A stretch of DNA of 43,245 nt from Chitinophaga pinensis (GCA_945883545.1 CAMCXT010000025.1:1-43245); one strand, 5' to 3'; counted from the stretch's first letter, positions 18,101-26,255 are shown. Translations and numbers: made by a program. Notes: generated by a model not told the origin, from the sequence alone.

Positions 18101-20429
18101 CAACATCACTTATACAAGTTCTTTAACGTTCTGTCCTGGTGGAAGTGTGTTGCTTCGTGGAACGCCTGGAAACGATGCATATCAGTGGTTCAAAAACAAT
18201 GTGGCATTAGGTGTTACTACGCCAAATTATCTTGCAAACACTGAAGGAAGCTATTTTGTGGTAATTACTTCAGGTGCATGTATCGATACTTCAGATGCAG
18301 TAACTGTATCAGTTGGTGGGTCGCTAAGTGCTTCGATTTCAGTGGTCGGATCTCCAACAGTATGCGGCGGATCTCCAGTTGTAATGAATGCAAACATGGG
18401 CGCTGGTTACGCATATCAATGGTACCAAAACAATAATCTAATTGGTGGAGCTACTTCAAGTTCATACAGTACCAACGCACCGGGAAGTTATACCGTGAGA
18501 ATTTCTGCCAACGGATGTAATGTTACTTCCTCTCCAGTTAATATCACTCCAGGTGGAGCTCCTCCTGCAAATGCATCTTCCACTGGTGCAACTACATTCT
18601 GTGCAGGCGGTTCTGTAATACTCAATGCCAATACTGGTGCTGGTTTAACTTATCAATGGCAAAAAGATGGAGTTGATATTCCAGGAGCTATTGCCAATCA
18701 ATATTCGGCTACCACACAAGGGCAATATCGCGTTCGTGTAACAAACAATGGCTGTTCTTCTGTCTCAGCACCTATAACTGTAACTGTGAATTCTGCTCCA
18801 AGTGCAACTGCTTCTGCAACTTCACCAACCACAATTTGTGAAGGGGGATCAGTTACGTTCAACGCCAATGCTGGTGCAGGATTAAGTTATCAATGGATGC
18901 TCAACGGAAATGATATTTCATCAGCCAATAGTGCTGATTTTACTTCAACTTCAGCGGGATCTTATTCTGTTCGAGTAACTAGCAATGGATGTTCATCGGT
19001 TTCATTGGCAATTCCTGTAACAGTGAATTCATCTCCAAGCGCAACCGCATCAGCAACTTCACCAACCACAATTTGTGAAGGCGGATCAGTTTCACTCAAT
19101 GCCAATGCTGGTGCAGGATTAAGTTATCAATGGATGCTTGATGGAAATGATATCTCATCTGCAAATAGCGTCAATTATTCAGCTTTAACAGCAGGATCGT
19201 ATTCCGTTCGCGTAACAAGCAATGGCTGTTCAGCGGTTTCATCAGCAATTCCTGTAACTGTGAATTCTGCTCCAAGTGCTACTGCATCAGCAATTTCACC
19301 AACCACAATTTGTGAAGGGGGATCAGTTACGTTCAATGCCAATGCTGGTGCAGGATTAAGTTATCAATGGATGCTTGATGGAAATGATATTTCATCTGCA
19401 AATAGCATCAATTATTCAGCTTTAACAGCAGGATCGTATTCCGTTCGCGTAACAAGCAATGGCTGTTCAGCGGTTTCATCAGCAATTCCTGTAACAGTGA
19501 ATTCTGCTCCAAGCGCAACCGCATCGGCAACTTCGCCGACCACAATTTGTGAAGGAGGATCTGTAACGCTCAACGCCAATGCTGGTGCAGGATTAAGTTA
19601 TCAGTGGATGCTCAACGGAAATGATATTTCATCTGCGAATAGTGCTAATTTTACTGCAACTTCAGCAGGATCTTATTCTGTTCGTGTAACAAGCAATGGC
19701 TGTTCTTCAGTTTCAGCACCTGTAACTGTAACAGTAAATTCAGCGCCAAGTGCAACCGCATCAGCAACCTCACCGACTACAATTTGTGATGGCGGATCAG
19801 TATCGCTCAACGCAAATGCTGGTGCAGGATTAAGTTATCAGTGGATGCTCAACGGAAATGATATTTCAACCGCGAATAGTGCTGGTTTTACTGCAACTTC
19901 AGCAGGATCTTATTCAGTTCGTGTGACAAGCAATGGATGTTCTGAGGTTTCAGAAGGAATTATAGTTGAATTAATTCCAATGCCTTCAGCACCTGAAATT
20001 TTGGTAAACGGCGATTATATTTATTCAAACTCTACCCTTGATTTAATTTGGTATATCAATGGAGAGGAAGTGATTGGATACACTGCCGATAGTATAGAAA
20101 TTACTGAGGCTGGAATTTATTCTTGCTACATAAACAGCAATGGATGCGTATCTGAGTTCTCCAATGAAATTATCATCACGCCGCTTTCATTGCGTGATGA
20201 AAAGCAATTGGATATTCATGTTTATCCGAATCCTTCAACGGGTATATTTTACTTTACAGGAAATGATTTGCAATCAATACAGGTGTATAACCATTTGGGT
20301 GCATTGATTTTAAGTATTGATCAATTAGAAAATAGCGTAGACCTTAGTCAGTTTTCCAATGGAATTTATCATCTGAAAATAAATGCTGGTGGAACTTCCG
20401 TTCGCAGATCAATTGTTGTTCAACAATAA
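15105..20429 (+). CDS. Giant T9SS-secreted multidomain surface protein
   Basis: 1774 residues. Signal peptide 1-36 (cleavage after AANA). Residues about 40-410 resemble the beta-propeller fold of GH43/GH117-like or sialidase-like proteins, with repeated strands such as GYYYFYGYISL and YLFRSDNLGD; catalytic residues are not identified. Residues about 420-790 read as a right-handed beta-helix beginning with a CSLREA-like segment (NFVNTLRAALSES) and many N-x-I/V-x-x-N turns. About 905-997 is BACON-like (INIEITNNGNADLNWSISG). Residues 999-1628 are eight Ig-like repeats of 77-79 residues, each with a conserved Cys pair and a YQW core, followed by a degenerate ninth. The C-terminus (about 1700-1774) is a type A T9SS sorting domain: VYPNPSTGIF ... 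NGIYHLKI ... RRSIVVQQ. Probably cell-surface or released; adhesion or glycan binding is inferred. Confidence 0.88.
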   Translation: MNQLYPSLNTGKHLKNLAKFLAFFTGALFFQIAANAQIMYPGTPIGSGSAAGDVVWRWTSDSCSAVNIPDAPVRAYRDSSGQINLTIPHYVNYRLKGNSFSTLTPDCDAMLVSEHLTDPSLHRSAQWIQSLYTEDGKTVHAILHNENFDAGGYGTGNYYSTSACYAFSTNGGGSFVEPAFPDNVIFSPSGNTTGRPFAPIGHDGLEPFSNIIKKDGYYYFYGYISLADHTLMTPANSPLYLFRSDNLGDAHAWRGWDGNDFTVQLGNAYTDQLDLSNLKGVGEGTPWDGATALMGTNVTWNTYFNKFMMIGISSKSGVPGIYYALSDDLLNWSNRVPLKLFNTSYQMGFEAPIDPLKRRVTYATVIDHDDTSRNFEVTDSTIYLYWVESDPSAFGTWYSNYARTVRRQAFTLTKNIVSEFVVTSRLDIDDANNGDGLARGQNGANFVNTLRAALSESASRPPYSVNDTLRIRFNIPGSNQTINLSSDLPASFRVGIDGSTQSGTTLSTSFLPNGMNLQPKIIIQGGLLPLRANDSYIKNIQAESVYLYGDRQSITHSIVQDLVIDGNRTIVGGVSRNNQLGKLAVLSDTNTVAYNFIGLDQSGTGSIATDSDPILRIYGSNNEINNNLIGGAQNQAVQIEPDSVNQLFAKENLLINNYIGIGPDATTQGYIQSDGIEIKNGANSNILLSNYISGAENGIYIANSDGNQMVSNTLGSLDLGNFNGNRNAGIWITGTSRNNLIGMDDWSAGNFIAHNGQSGIDFLNLTGEGNIVSKNYIFNNPSAALRNPGAHQPNKLLPYSAYVNANEDSLFVGCIADTFSKSGLYLVEFYQTNAVNGFSDAELLIASGAFTANQLNDFQVAINEQNFDLGFNYLTMLIIDPDGNTSALSDRIQIMRPDFTPEAEISNDNLNTSQSNETINIEITNNGNADLNWSISGNEWANAEPNSGSISGGSSAVFGITLSRGVICGALSDTLYIINNSISNDSIPVYVSMNPRPNANITYTSSLTFCPGGSVLLRGTPGNDAYQWFKNNVALGVTTPNYLANTEGSYFVVITSGACIDTSDAVTVSVGGSLSASISVVGSPTVCGGSPVVMNANMGAGYAYQWYQNNNLIGGATSSSYSTNAPGSYTVRISANGCNVTSSPVNITPGGAPPANASSTGATTFCAGGSVILNANTGAGLTYQWQKDGVDIPGAIANQYSATTQGQYRVRVTNNGCSSVSAPITVTVNSAPSATASATSPTTICEGGSVTFNANAGAGLSYQWMLNGNDISSANSADFTSTSAGSYSVRVTSNGCSSVSLAIPVTVNSSPSATASATSPTTICEGGSVSLNANAGAGLSYQWMLDGNDISSANSVNYSALTAGSYSVRVTSNGCSAVSSAIPVTVNSAPSATASAISPTTICEGGSVTFNANAGAGLSYQWMLDGNDISSANSINYSALTAGSYSVRVTSNGCSAVSSAIPVTVNSAPSATASATSPTTICEGGSVTLNANAGAGLSYQWMLNGNDISSANSANFTATSAGSYSVRVTSNGCSSVSAPVTVTVNSAPSATASATSPTTICDGGSVSLNANAGAGLSYQWMLNGNDISTANSAGFTATSAGSYSVRVTSNGCSEVSEGIIVELIPMPSAPEILVNGDYIYSNSTLDLIWYINGEEVIGYTADSIEITEAGIYSCYINSNGCVSEFSNEIIITPLSLRDEKQLDIHVYPNPSTGIFYFTGNDLQSIQVYNHLGALILSIDQLENSVDLSQFSNGIYHLKINAGGTSVRRSIVVQQ
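18099..19988 (+). repeat. In-frame tandem array, eight Ig-like units (237-bp period)
   Basis: Units start at 18099, 18330, 18567, 18804, 19041, 19278, 19515 and 19752; the first is 231 bp and all others exactly 237 bp (79 codons). The first three are diverged. Units 4-8 (18804-19988) are nearly identical in DNA as well as protein, each opening with ATASA-x-SPTTIC. A ninth unit after 19989 is degenerate and shorter. This is a coding repeat, not CRISPR. Confidence 0.95.
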
Positions 20430-20450
20430 TTGATAAATTATTTTAAAATA

Positions 20451-20484
20451 CAGATGTTGGTGAATTCCGGCATCTGCATTATTG
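20451..20484. terminator. Bidirectional terminator between convergent genes
   Basis: CAGATGTTGG (20451-20460) pairs with CCGGCATCTG (20467-20476), 10 bp with two G-U, around a 6-base loop. The plus side continues into cattattgtttt. It lies between the stops of the giant protein (20429) and the convergent glycosyltransferase (20487). Confidence 0.6.
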
Positions 20485-20486
20485 TT

Positions 20487-21761
20487 TTATAGCAATTTGC
20501 AAGTATTAACTGTTCGTGCATATTCTTCCCAACTCAATTGTTGCTTAAAAACTTCTACAGCTGCAGCTGGAATTGGGTTTTGAATATAGCGTTCCATGGT
20601 TTCTGCCATGCTCGAAATATCCGCCGCTTCGGCGAGATAACCATTTTTACCATCCAAAATAGCGTGAGCAAAATGTCCAACTCTTGTGGCTAAAATGGGT
20701 TTATTGAAATTGTAAGCAATAGATTCTACACCACTTGGTGTGGCATATTCGTAGTAATTAACTACCACATCACTCAATTGAAAAAAACGGTGCACTTCCT
20801 CATTGGCAATAAAGCGATTGGCTATTAAAACACGATCTTGAATTCCGAATTTTTCTATCAATTCTAATGGTCGATAATCTTTTTCTTGGTTGTTACTTTT
20901 AATGAAAATCGACTTTAGCATTTTAAATATGGCCGATTTTAATTTCACATGCCATTTCTTTTTATCTACAGTATCCCAAAATGATTCTCCAGCAATAATT
21001 AAGCTTGCATCAGGATATTTCTGGGCTATTCTTGAGAATGCTTCAATGGTAAAATGTAGGCCTTTGTATTTTCGAATAAATCCGAAAAACAAAAACACAG
21101 TAGTTCCAAGTTTTTCTTTTTTTCTTTCTTGTTCCACATCGAAATGTGCGTCAGGAACAAAGATGTCGTAAATAGGATGAAACAACTTGAGGATGGTCTT
21201 CATCTCTTTCGATCTCGATCCATCGGTACTCACCATGAATTTCACTTCGGGCATAAATGCACTAAATTCATCTATGGTGATTTGTCCGTGCATGATGAGG
21301 GTGTCGGCTTTTTTCAGTGCAAAGCGGGTGAGGATTTTATCTAACTCCCCTGTTTCCTTTTGTACCACATTGTGCACATCGAAAATGATCTCACAAGCAG
21401 GTAATTTTTTCTTTACCCTCTGAGCAATCACACCCATCGGTAATCCTTGAATCGCAATAGCCCATTGGAAAATCACTTTTTGAGGAGCTATCGAAGCAAT
21501 CAAGTTAGCTGTTTTGTACCAGGTAATCGGGTTGTTGTAGTTGGTGATGTAATGCACCTTGATTTTGCTTCCTTCCAGCAAATTAGTGCGTGAATTCCGG
21601 TCGATAAAGTCGCGCGGAATAATGGCAGGATATTGCTGTGTCCACGAAACTAGGTGCACTTCATTTCCTTGTTTTTCAAGTGCTTTACAGAGTGATACTG
21701 TAAAGTTTGAAATGCCTCCTTTAAACTGCGGACCAGGACCGAATACTACCACTTTTTGCAC
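20487..21761 (-). CDS. Glycosyltransferase family 4 (GT-B fold)
   Basis: 424 residues. The N-terminal GT-B domain opens with VVVFGPGPQFKGGISNFTVSLCKALEKQGNEVHLVSW, the glycine-rich acceptor-side loop. The donor-side domain shows FLFFGFIRKYKGLHFTIEAF, a SLIIAGE strand and the nucleotide-sugar motif YYEYATPSGVESIAYNFNKPILATRVGHF with the E-x(7)-E-like spacing partly changed. Hydrophobic patches suggest peripheral membrane association. Sugar and acceptor cannot be assigned. The start is a GTG at 21761; there is no in-frame ATG upstream and the motif begins five codons later. It is a single gene convergent with the giant T9SS gene, so a role in glycosylating surface material is only a guess. Confidence 0.88.
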   Translation of the reverse strand: MQKVVVFGPGPQFKGGISNFTVSLCKALEKQGNEVHLVSWTQQYPAIIPRDFIDRNSRTNLLEGSKIKVHYITNYNNPITWYKTANLIASIAPQKVIFQWAIAIQGLPMGVIAQRVKKKLPACEIIFDVHNVVQKETGELDKILTRFALKKADTLIMHGQITIDEFSAFMPEVKFMVSTDGSRSKEMKTILKLFHPIYDIFVPDAHFDVEQERKKEKLGTTVFLFFGFIRKYKGLHFTIEAFSRIAQKYPDASLIIAGESFWDTVDKKKWHVKLKSAIFKMLKSIFIKSNNQEKDYRPLELIEKFGIQDRVLIANRFIANEEVHRFFQLSDVVVNYYEYATPSGVESIAYNFNKPILATRVGHFAHAILDGKNGYLAEAADISSMAETMERYIQNPIPAAAVEVFKQQLSWEEYARTVNTCKLL

Positions 21762-22108
21762 CTTGCGAATATAACGGGTATTTCAATTATGTAAGATGTT
21801 TCCATTGCCTTGATTTAATTTGGTAAACAATGCTTCATAAAGATTTTTCTGAAGCAATTTGAAGTAAGTTAATTGGGAGAATTGTCAATTAATTAGAATT
21901 AAGTATCAGATAATCTATAGTATGAAAGTGTATTCTACATTGTTGATTCTGAATTTCGCTGTAAGCTATCGCTGAAATTTGCAGAAACAATCTTTATAGG
22001 GTTAAGGTATTAATAGACAAATCTGAGATTGGAAAACGTTGTTCAAAAGACACGCAACCAACTTGAAAATTGAAGCATCACACACACGATCTTTAACCTT
22101 AAAAAAAC
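21762..22108. other. 347-bp divergent intergenic region
   Basis: Spacer between the divergent glycosyltransferase and the SPOR-like gene. It is AT-rich with no ORF worth calling. A TATATTCG string on the minus strand (21766-21773 region, next to the GTG start) resembles a string upstream of ppiD, but departs from TAnnTTTG by one base. No terminator, repeat or RNA gene recognised. Confidence 0.4.
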
Positions 22109-22924
22109 ATGATCAGCAAACTTTTCGCCCCAGTTTTAGGCCTTTTTCTAATGGCAGGGCAACTTTCGGCAGCAGAAAGCATCGTTAGAGTATCACAATC
22201 ATTGTCACAACAAAAAGCCTATGCTGGTGGTACGTTTCTCGTGAAAATTCGCATCGAAAGACGTAATCTCGATAGTTACTTCCAAATTCAACAAGAGCTT
22301 CCTAAAGGAATGGAGGCCACAGGTGTTGAAAGTCAAGGTGCGACGTTTTCTTTTAAAGACGGAAAAGTGAAGTACACTTGGTTGCGCTTACCAGCCACAG
22401 AAGAAGTACAGGTAATGTATAAGGTTACCGTGCCTTTCGAAATGCGTGGAGCGCAAGCTATTAAAGGGAATTACTACTACATTCGTGAAGAAGAAAAGGA
22501 ATCTTATCCTCTTCCAGTAAACAATATCGAAGTAATCGAGTATTCGGCACCTTCTGATTCATTGGCAGAAAAAACACTGTTGGGAATCATAAACAACGAC
22601 GCAAATAAACCGTCGTACACGTCGGAAGAGAAGCCTGATTTGTTATTCAAAGTGCAAATTTTGAGTTCAACACGTAAGCTCAATCGCGATTCGTTGGGCA
22701 AAGAGTACAATGTGAAAGATGTTGTGAATGAAGAGAATTTCAATGGACTTTACAAGTACACTGTTGGAAACTTCAAGACATACGAAACTGCTCGTGATTT
22801 TAAAAACCGTTTAGATTTCCAAAAATACATTCCATTCGTTATTGCTTACAATCGTGGAGCTCGAATTACTGTAGGAGAAGCTATGCAATTGGCATCTAAA
22901 CGAAAAACAGTAGCAAAAAATTAA
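22109..22924 (+). CDS. Secreted protein with SPOR-like C-terminal domain (paralog 1)
   Basis: 271 residues. Signal peptide MISKLFAPVLGLFLMAGQLSAA. Residues about 24-145 form an all-beta domain with KAYAGGTFLVKIRIERRNLDSYFQIQ, then ELPKGMEATGVESQGATFSF and YTWLRLP. The C-terminus (about 178-260) resembles a SPOR domain: LFKVQILSS, LYKYTVGNFKTYETARDFKNRL, PFVIAYNRGARITVGEAM. The next gene has the same two domains in the same order, so they are paralogs. SPOR domains bind glycan strands lacking stem peptides at division sites in other bacteria; whether this divergent form does so is unknown. The N-terminal domain is not one I recognise. A strong terminator follows at 22945-22983. Confidence 0.75.
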   Translation: MISKLFAPVLGLFLMAGQLSAAESIVRVSQSLSQQKAYAGGTFLVKIRIERRNLDSYFQIQQELPKGMEATGVESQGATFSFKDGKVKYTWLRLPATEEVQVMYKVTVPFEMRGAQAIKGNYYYIREEEKESYPLPVNNIEVIEYSAPSDSLAEKTLLGIINNDANKPSYTSEEKPDLLFKVQILSSTRKLNRDSLGKEYNVKDVVNEENFNGLYKYTVGNFKTYETARDFKNRLDFQKYIPFVIAYNRGARITVGEAMQLASKRKTVAKN

Positions 22925-22944
22925 GTATAAATTTGTTCGTTTTT

Positions 22945-22983
22945 TTAACGCTCCGGTGGTCTTCCATCGGAGCGTTAATTTTT
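22945..22983 (+). terminator. Strong rho-independent terminator
   Basis: TTAACGCTCCGGTGG (22945-22959) pairs with CCATCGGAGCGTTAA (22964-22978), 15 bp with a single G-U, around the loop TCTT, followed by five T. It separates the two SPOR-like paralogs. Confidence 0.92.
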
Positions 22984-23031
22984 AACACCCATCTGAAGTA
23001 AAGTTTCAGCTTGTTTTGCGAACTTCGCAGG

Positions 23032-24054
23032 ATGAAGCATTTGTTATGTTTCGCATTGCTGTTTCTTTTTCAGCAAGCTGCGCAAAGTCAGAAACTGAAT
23101 TATCAATTACCCAAAGAATTCAAATCAGGGGAGGAAATCGTTGTATCAATCTCTATTCCGTGCAAGGATCTTCAAGGGATTGCGAGATTCCAACAAGAAT
23201 TTCCAAAGGGATTCGAAGTGAGCGAGTTAAAAAATGACGGCTCGATTATCTCCTTCTCAAATAGCCTCCTGCAATTTTTATGGATTCAACTTCCCATAAA
23301 AGACAGCCTAAATATTTCATACAAATTGCGCTGTTTGCCAGGTTTTGGTGGAAAAACAGAGGTGCCTGCTCGACTTTTTTACCTCAATGGATCTGTTCGG
23401 GAAGAATTTGTTTTCAACTCAATGCAACTTGTTGTTAGCGGAGAAGCTACCAAGAAATTCCAAGCAGTAAAGCTCGAAAAATCAACAGAAGTTGCAGCTG
23501 CAAAAACCGTTGCGAAACCTGCGACTACTTCTTCAGAAAAGCCAACTCAGGCAAAATCTCCAAATGCTCAAGCGAAACCAGTAAAGCCACAGGACGATAA
23601 AGCTGCGAAAACAGCAGCAGTTCAAGCCCCTAAAGCAAATACTAACGTTACATCTCCAACAAAGGAAGGAGCATCACCTAAGAAAGACGTTACTACAACG
23701 CCCGATAAAGCTGTAGCCAAAGAAACCAAACCGATCCCTGCTCCAATCAAGCCATCCACCGAAGTAACTGCTACTGGAGATAAAATATCTTTCCGTATTC
23801 AACTTGCTGCTTCAGCAGAAAAAGGAAATCTTCCTGATTTGTCTAGTAAATTCGGTGTTGCAGAAAAAGATATTCGTGAGGAAAACCACAACGGACTTTT
23901 CAAATACACCACCGGCGAGTTTAATTCGCTTGCTGAGGCGCGTAAATCGATGTCGGCAAACCCAAAAATGAAACAAGGTGCATTCGTAGCTGGATACAAT
24001 AAAGGAAGTCGCATTGATTTAGAAGAAGCCATTCGATTGAGTAAGAAACCATGA
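23032..24054 (+). CDS. Secreted protein with SPOR-like C-terminal domain (paralog 2)
   Basis: 340 residues from ATG 23032; the frame reaches back to a TTG at 23011 but the signal peptide MKHLLCFALLFLFQQAAQSQ fits the ATG. Residues about 21-140 repeat the beta domain of the preceding gene (FKSGEEIVVSISIPCKDLQGIARFQQ, FPKGFEVSELKNDGSIISF, FLWIQLPIKDSLNISYK). Residues about 148-247 are an Ala/Lys/Pro/Thr-rich linker not present in paralog 1. The end (252-330) is SPOR-like: FRIQLAAS, LFKYTTGEFNSLAEARKSM, AFVAGYNKGSRIDLEEAI. The long linker would let the two domains reach across the periplasm. The stop overlaps the start of the AI-2E permease gene by 4 bp (ATGA), indicating coupling. Function not known. 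Confidence 0.75.
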   Translation: MKHLLCFALLFLFQQAAQSQKLNYQLPKEFKSGEEIVVSISIPCKDLQGIARFQQEFPKGFEVSELKNDGSIISFSNSLLQFLWIQLPIKDSLNISYKLRCLPGFGGKTEVPARLFYLNGSVREEFVFNSMQLVVSGEATKKFQAVKLEKSTEVAAAKTVAKPATTSSEKPTQAKSPNAQAKPVKPQDDKAAKTAAVQAPKANTNVTSPTKEGASPKKDVTTTPDKAVAKETKPIPAPIKPSTEVTATGDKISFRIQLAASAEKGNLPDLSSKFGVAEKDIREENHNGLFKYTTGEFNSLAEARKSMSANPKMKQGAFVAGYNKGSRIDLEEAIRLSKKP

Positions 24055-25058
24055 GCATATACTCAGATAGACAACGTCGACAGCTAGTCATTGCCATAAC
24101 AATGATAATGGGGGCTTTTCTGCTCTGGTTAATGCGTGATATTATTCCGGCGTTTCTTGGTGCTGTTGTGATGTATGTTTTGTTCCGACCACTTTTTGCA
24201 GTTTTTTTAGTCAAATGGAATTTCCCCAAATGGTTAGCCACGTTGTCGGTTGTTGCACTCTCATTTTTGCTGTTGGTTTTACCATTTGTGGTTGTGGGCT
24301 TCATGATCACCGATAAGGTGCAACTATTGTTGGAACAAACAGATTCGATCAATGCCATTTTATACCGCGTACAAGATTACATTGGATATGATTTCCATGA
24401 TCCAGCAACTTTGAACAAACTCATGCAATCGGTGCAAGGAACCTTATTTGGAAGCGTTAGTTCGATCATTAGTGGAGTTGGAGGGATGTTTCTTACGGTG
24501 GCGATTTTGTATTTCATTCTTTGGTTTATGTTGATGAATTACAACAAATTCGAGAAGACACTTGCGCGAATCGTCCCATTTTCGCGCTTAGAGTCGGATC
24601 AATTTGCTGATGAACTCAAAAGTTCAACGTTTGGAAATGTTCTTGGTCAGGGTGCAATTTGCCTAGTACAAGCAACTTTACTTTCAATTGGGTTTGTGAT
24701 TTTTGGATTAGAAGATCCAATTTTCTGGGGAACAATAACCTTCTTCGTATCATTCCTACCTGTGGTTGGTGCTCCGCTGGTTTTTGTGCCAGCTGGACTC
24801 ATCGCTTTAGCCTACGGTGATACCTATGCAGGTTACGGGATTATGATCTACGGTTTTGTGCTGGTGACCAACATCGACAATGTAATGCGATTGTTTATCT
24901 CGCGCTATTTTGCTGATTCGCATCCATTAATTACCATTTTAGGTGTTATTGCAGGTATTCCTGTTTTTGGCATTCTGGGTTTGGTGTTCGGGCCTTTATT
25001 GATTTCTTGGTTTTTACTATTAACCAGAATTTTAATTAAGTCAGAAACCAAGGTGTGA
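24051..25058 (+). CDS. AI-2E family transporter (YdiK/PerM/TqsA-like permease)
   Basis: 335 residues, polytopic. Pairs of N-terminal helices (LVIAITMIMGAFLLWLM, IIPAFLGAVVMYVLFRPLF, LATLSVVALSFLLLVLPFVVV) precede a soluble insert (about 85-150) and a C-terminal bundle with FGNVLGQGAICLVQATLLSIGFVIF, FFVSFLPVVGAPLVFVPAGL and ITILGVIAGIPVFGILGLVFGPLLISW. The last segments, with F-L-P-x-x-G and the GxxxFGxxGLxxGP pattern, are the family signature. Substrates vary: quorum signals, ions or unknown solutes. It begins 4 bp inside the end of the SPOR-like gene, so a shared envelope role is likely, but which solute it moves cannot be told. Confidence 0.9.
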   Translation: MSIYSDRQRRQLVIAITMIMGAFLLWLMRDIIPAFLGAVVMYVLFRPLFAVFLVKWNFPKWLATLSVVALSFLLLVLPFVVVGFMITDKVQLLLEQTDSINAILYRVQDYIGYDFHDPATLNKLMQSVQGTLFGSVSSIISGVGGMFLTVAILYFILWFMLMNYNKFEKTLARIVPFSRLESDQFADELKSSTFGNVLGQGAICLVQATLLSIGFVIFGLEDPIFWGTITFFVSFLPVVGAPLVFVPAGLIALAYGDTYAGYGIMIYGFVLVTNIDNVMRLFISRYFADSHPLITILGVIAGIPVFGILGLVFGPLLISWFLLLTRILIKSETKV

Positions 25059-25135
25059 CCTTGATTTTTATATTTTGAATTTCAAATTATTAACTTCTAA
25101 AATCAACATTTGGTAGTTTCCTGAGTTTTAGTGTC

Positions 25136-25149
25136 TTCGATAAATCGAA
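25136..25149. repeat. Short palindrome, possible operator
   Basis: TTCGAT-AA-ATCGAA (25136-25149) is a perfect 6+6 palindrome about 105 bp before the cytochrome gene start. It could be a regulator site or chance. Confidence 0.25.
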
Positions 25150-25254
25150 ATGTAATTTCATTTAAATTTTAATTGGGACTTTGCACAAAAGATGGCTAAC
25201 AATATTTAGTTGATGCCTGTGTTTTTACCTGTAATTTTTCCGAACTTGCCTTCA

Positions 25255-25635
25255 ATGATAAAGACTTTTGTAAATATTTCTCTGCTTTGCGTAGCAATTA
25301 TGAGCTTCACCGGCTGCTACTATGATGTAGAAGATGAATTGTATCCTGATAACAACGCCTCTTGCGATACGACAGCCGTAAATTTTGCTGTGGTAAAACC
25401 CATTTTTGATGCTAAATGTGTCGGATGTCATGGTGGAGCTTCACCTTCAGCAGGAATTAAATTAGATACCTATACCGATGCAAAAGTTTATCTAGATGCA
25501 TCAGCTTCTAGACTTGTGTCTTCTGTGAAGCACGACGGTAACGCATCCAATATGCCTCAAGGCCAACCTAAGCTTGATGCTTGCGACATCAGTAAAATTT
25601 CAGCTTGGGTTTCAGCTGGTTACCCAGAAAATTAA
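25255..25635 (+). CDS. Monohaem cytochrome c lipoprotein
   Basis: 126 residues from ATG 25255; the frame extends to a TTG/ATG pair at 25210-25213 but the signal peptide MIKTFVNISLLCVAIMSFTGC, with lipobox Cys21, fits the later start. The haem motif is CVGCH (55-59) in KPIFDAKCVGCHGGASPSAG, and a likely axial Met is in NMPQ (100). Two more Cys (37 and 110) flank the domain and could form a disulfide. The fold matches small cytochrome c domains attached to lipoproteins in Bacteroidota. A YceI gene follows 46 bp downstream and a DUF5777 barrel after that, a grouping I recall from other Bacteroidota genomes. It probably faces the periplasm; the electron partner is unknown. Confidence 0.85.
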   Translation: MIKTFVNISLLCVAIMSFTGCYYDVEDELYPDNNASCDTTAVNFAVVKPIFDAKCVGCHGGASPSAGIKLDTYTDAKVYLDASASRLVSSVKHDGNASNMPQGQPKLDACDISKISAWVSAGYPEN

Positions 25636-25681
25636 TCTTTGGCACTGTTTTTAACTTCAATTCGTAAAAATCCCTTCATCC

Positions 25682-26239
25682 ATGAAAATCAATAAATTGT
25701 TTGCTGGAATTCTCATTCTGGCTGGAGCATTTCAAGTAAATGCACAAGACATGCATCAAACTAGAACTGCAAAAATTCAGTTCTTTTCCAAGACTTCCGT
25801 AGAGAATATCGATGCGGTGAATAAAGAAGCAACCTCTTTCCTGAACACCAAAACTGGAGATGTAGTGTTTGCTGCACTAATCAAGAGCTTCCGTTTTGAA
25901 AAAGCACTTATGGAAGAGCACTTTAACGAGAATTATATGGAAAGTACCAAGTTCCCTAAATCAGATTTCAAAGGGAAAATTTCCAATCTCGCTGATGTAG
26001 ATTTTTCTAAAGATGGCATGTACAAAGCAAAAGTAACAGGAAACCTCACCATGCATGGCGTAACGCAACCTGCTACTGCTGATGCAATCATCACTGTAAA
26101 AGGAGGTAAAATCTCAGCTTCATCGAAGTTCAAAGTGAAACTCAACGATTACAAGATCGAACGTCCAGCTGTTGTAGCTGATAAAATTTCCGATACAATT
26201 GAAATTTCAGTTGATGCGGCTTACGAGCCAAAGAAATAA
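25682..26239 (+). CDS. YceI family lipid-binding-type protein
   Basis: 185 residues. Signal peptide MKINKLFAGILILAGAFQVNAQ. The mature part has the YceI lipocalin-like pattern: RTAKIQFFSKTSVENIDAVNKEATSFLNTKTGDVVFAALIKSF, then MYKAKVTGNLTMHGVTQPATADAIITVKGGKI, with the characteristic G-x-L-T-M-H-G-V-T motif near residue 120-128, and a final ADKISDTIEISVDAAYE. YceI proteins bind polyprenoid-type lipids in an extended barrel; ligand here is unknown. It lies between the cytochrome and the DUF5777 barrel. A hairpin with a T-rich tail (26256-26286) just after the stop may reduce transcription into the barrel gene. Confidence 0.9.
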   Translation: MKINKLFAGILILAGAFQVNAQDMHQTRTAKIQFFSKTSVENIDAVNKEATSFLNTKTGDVVFAALIKSFRFEKALMEEHFNENYMESTKFPKSDFKGKISNLADVDFSKDGMYKAKVTGNLTMHGVTQPATADAIITVKGGKISASSKFKVKLNDYKIERPAVVADKISDTIEISVDAAYEPKK

Positions 26240-26255
26240 ACATCATTGATCATTC

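Noticed and set aside
18804-19988. Regular repeats considered as CRISPR
   Set aside because: The period is 237 bp, in frame and coding throughout; there are no short repeats with unique spacers.
21951-21983. AATTTC...GAAATT inverted repeat in the 347-bp spacer
   Set aside because: Only 6 bp with a long loop and no T-run; expected by chance in AT-rich DNA.
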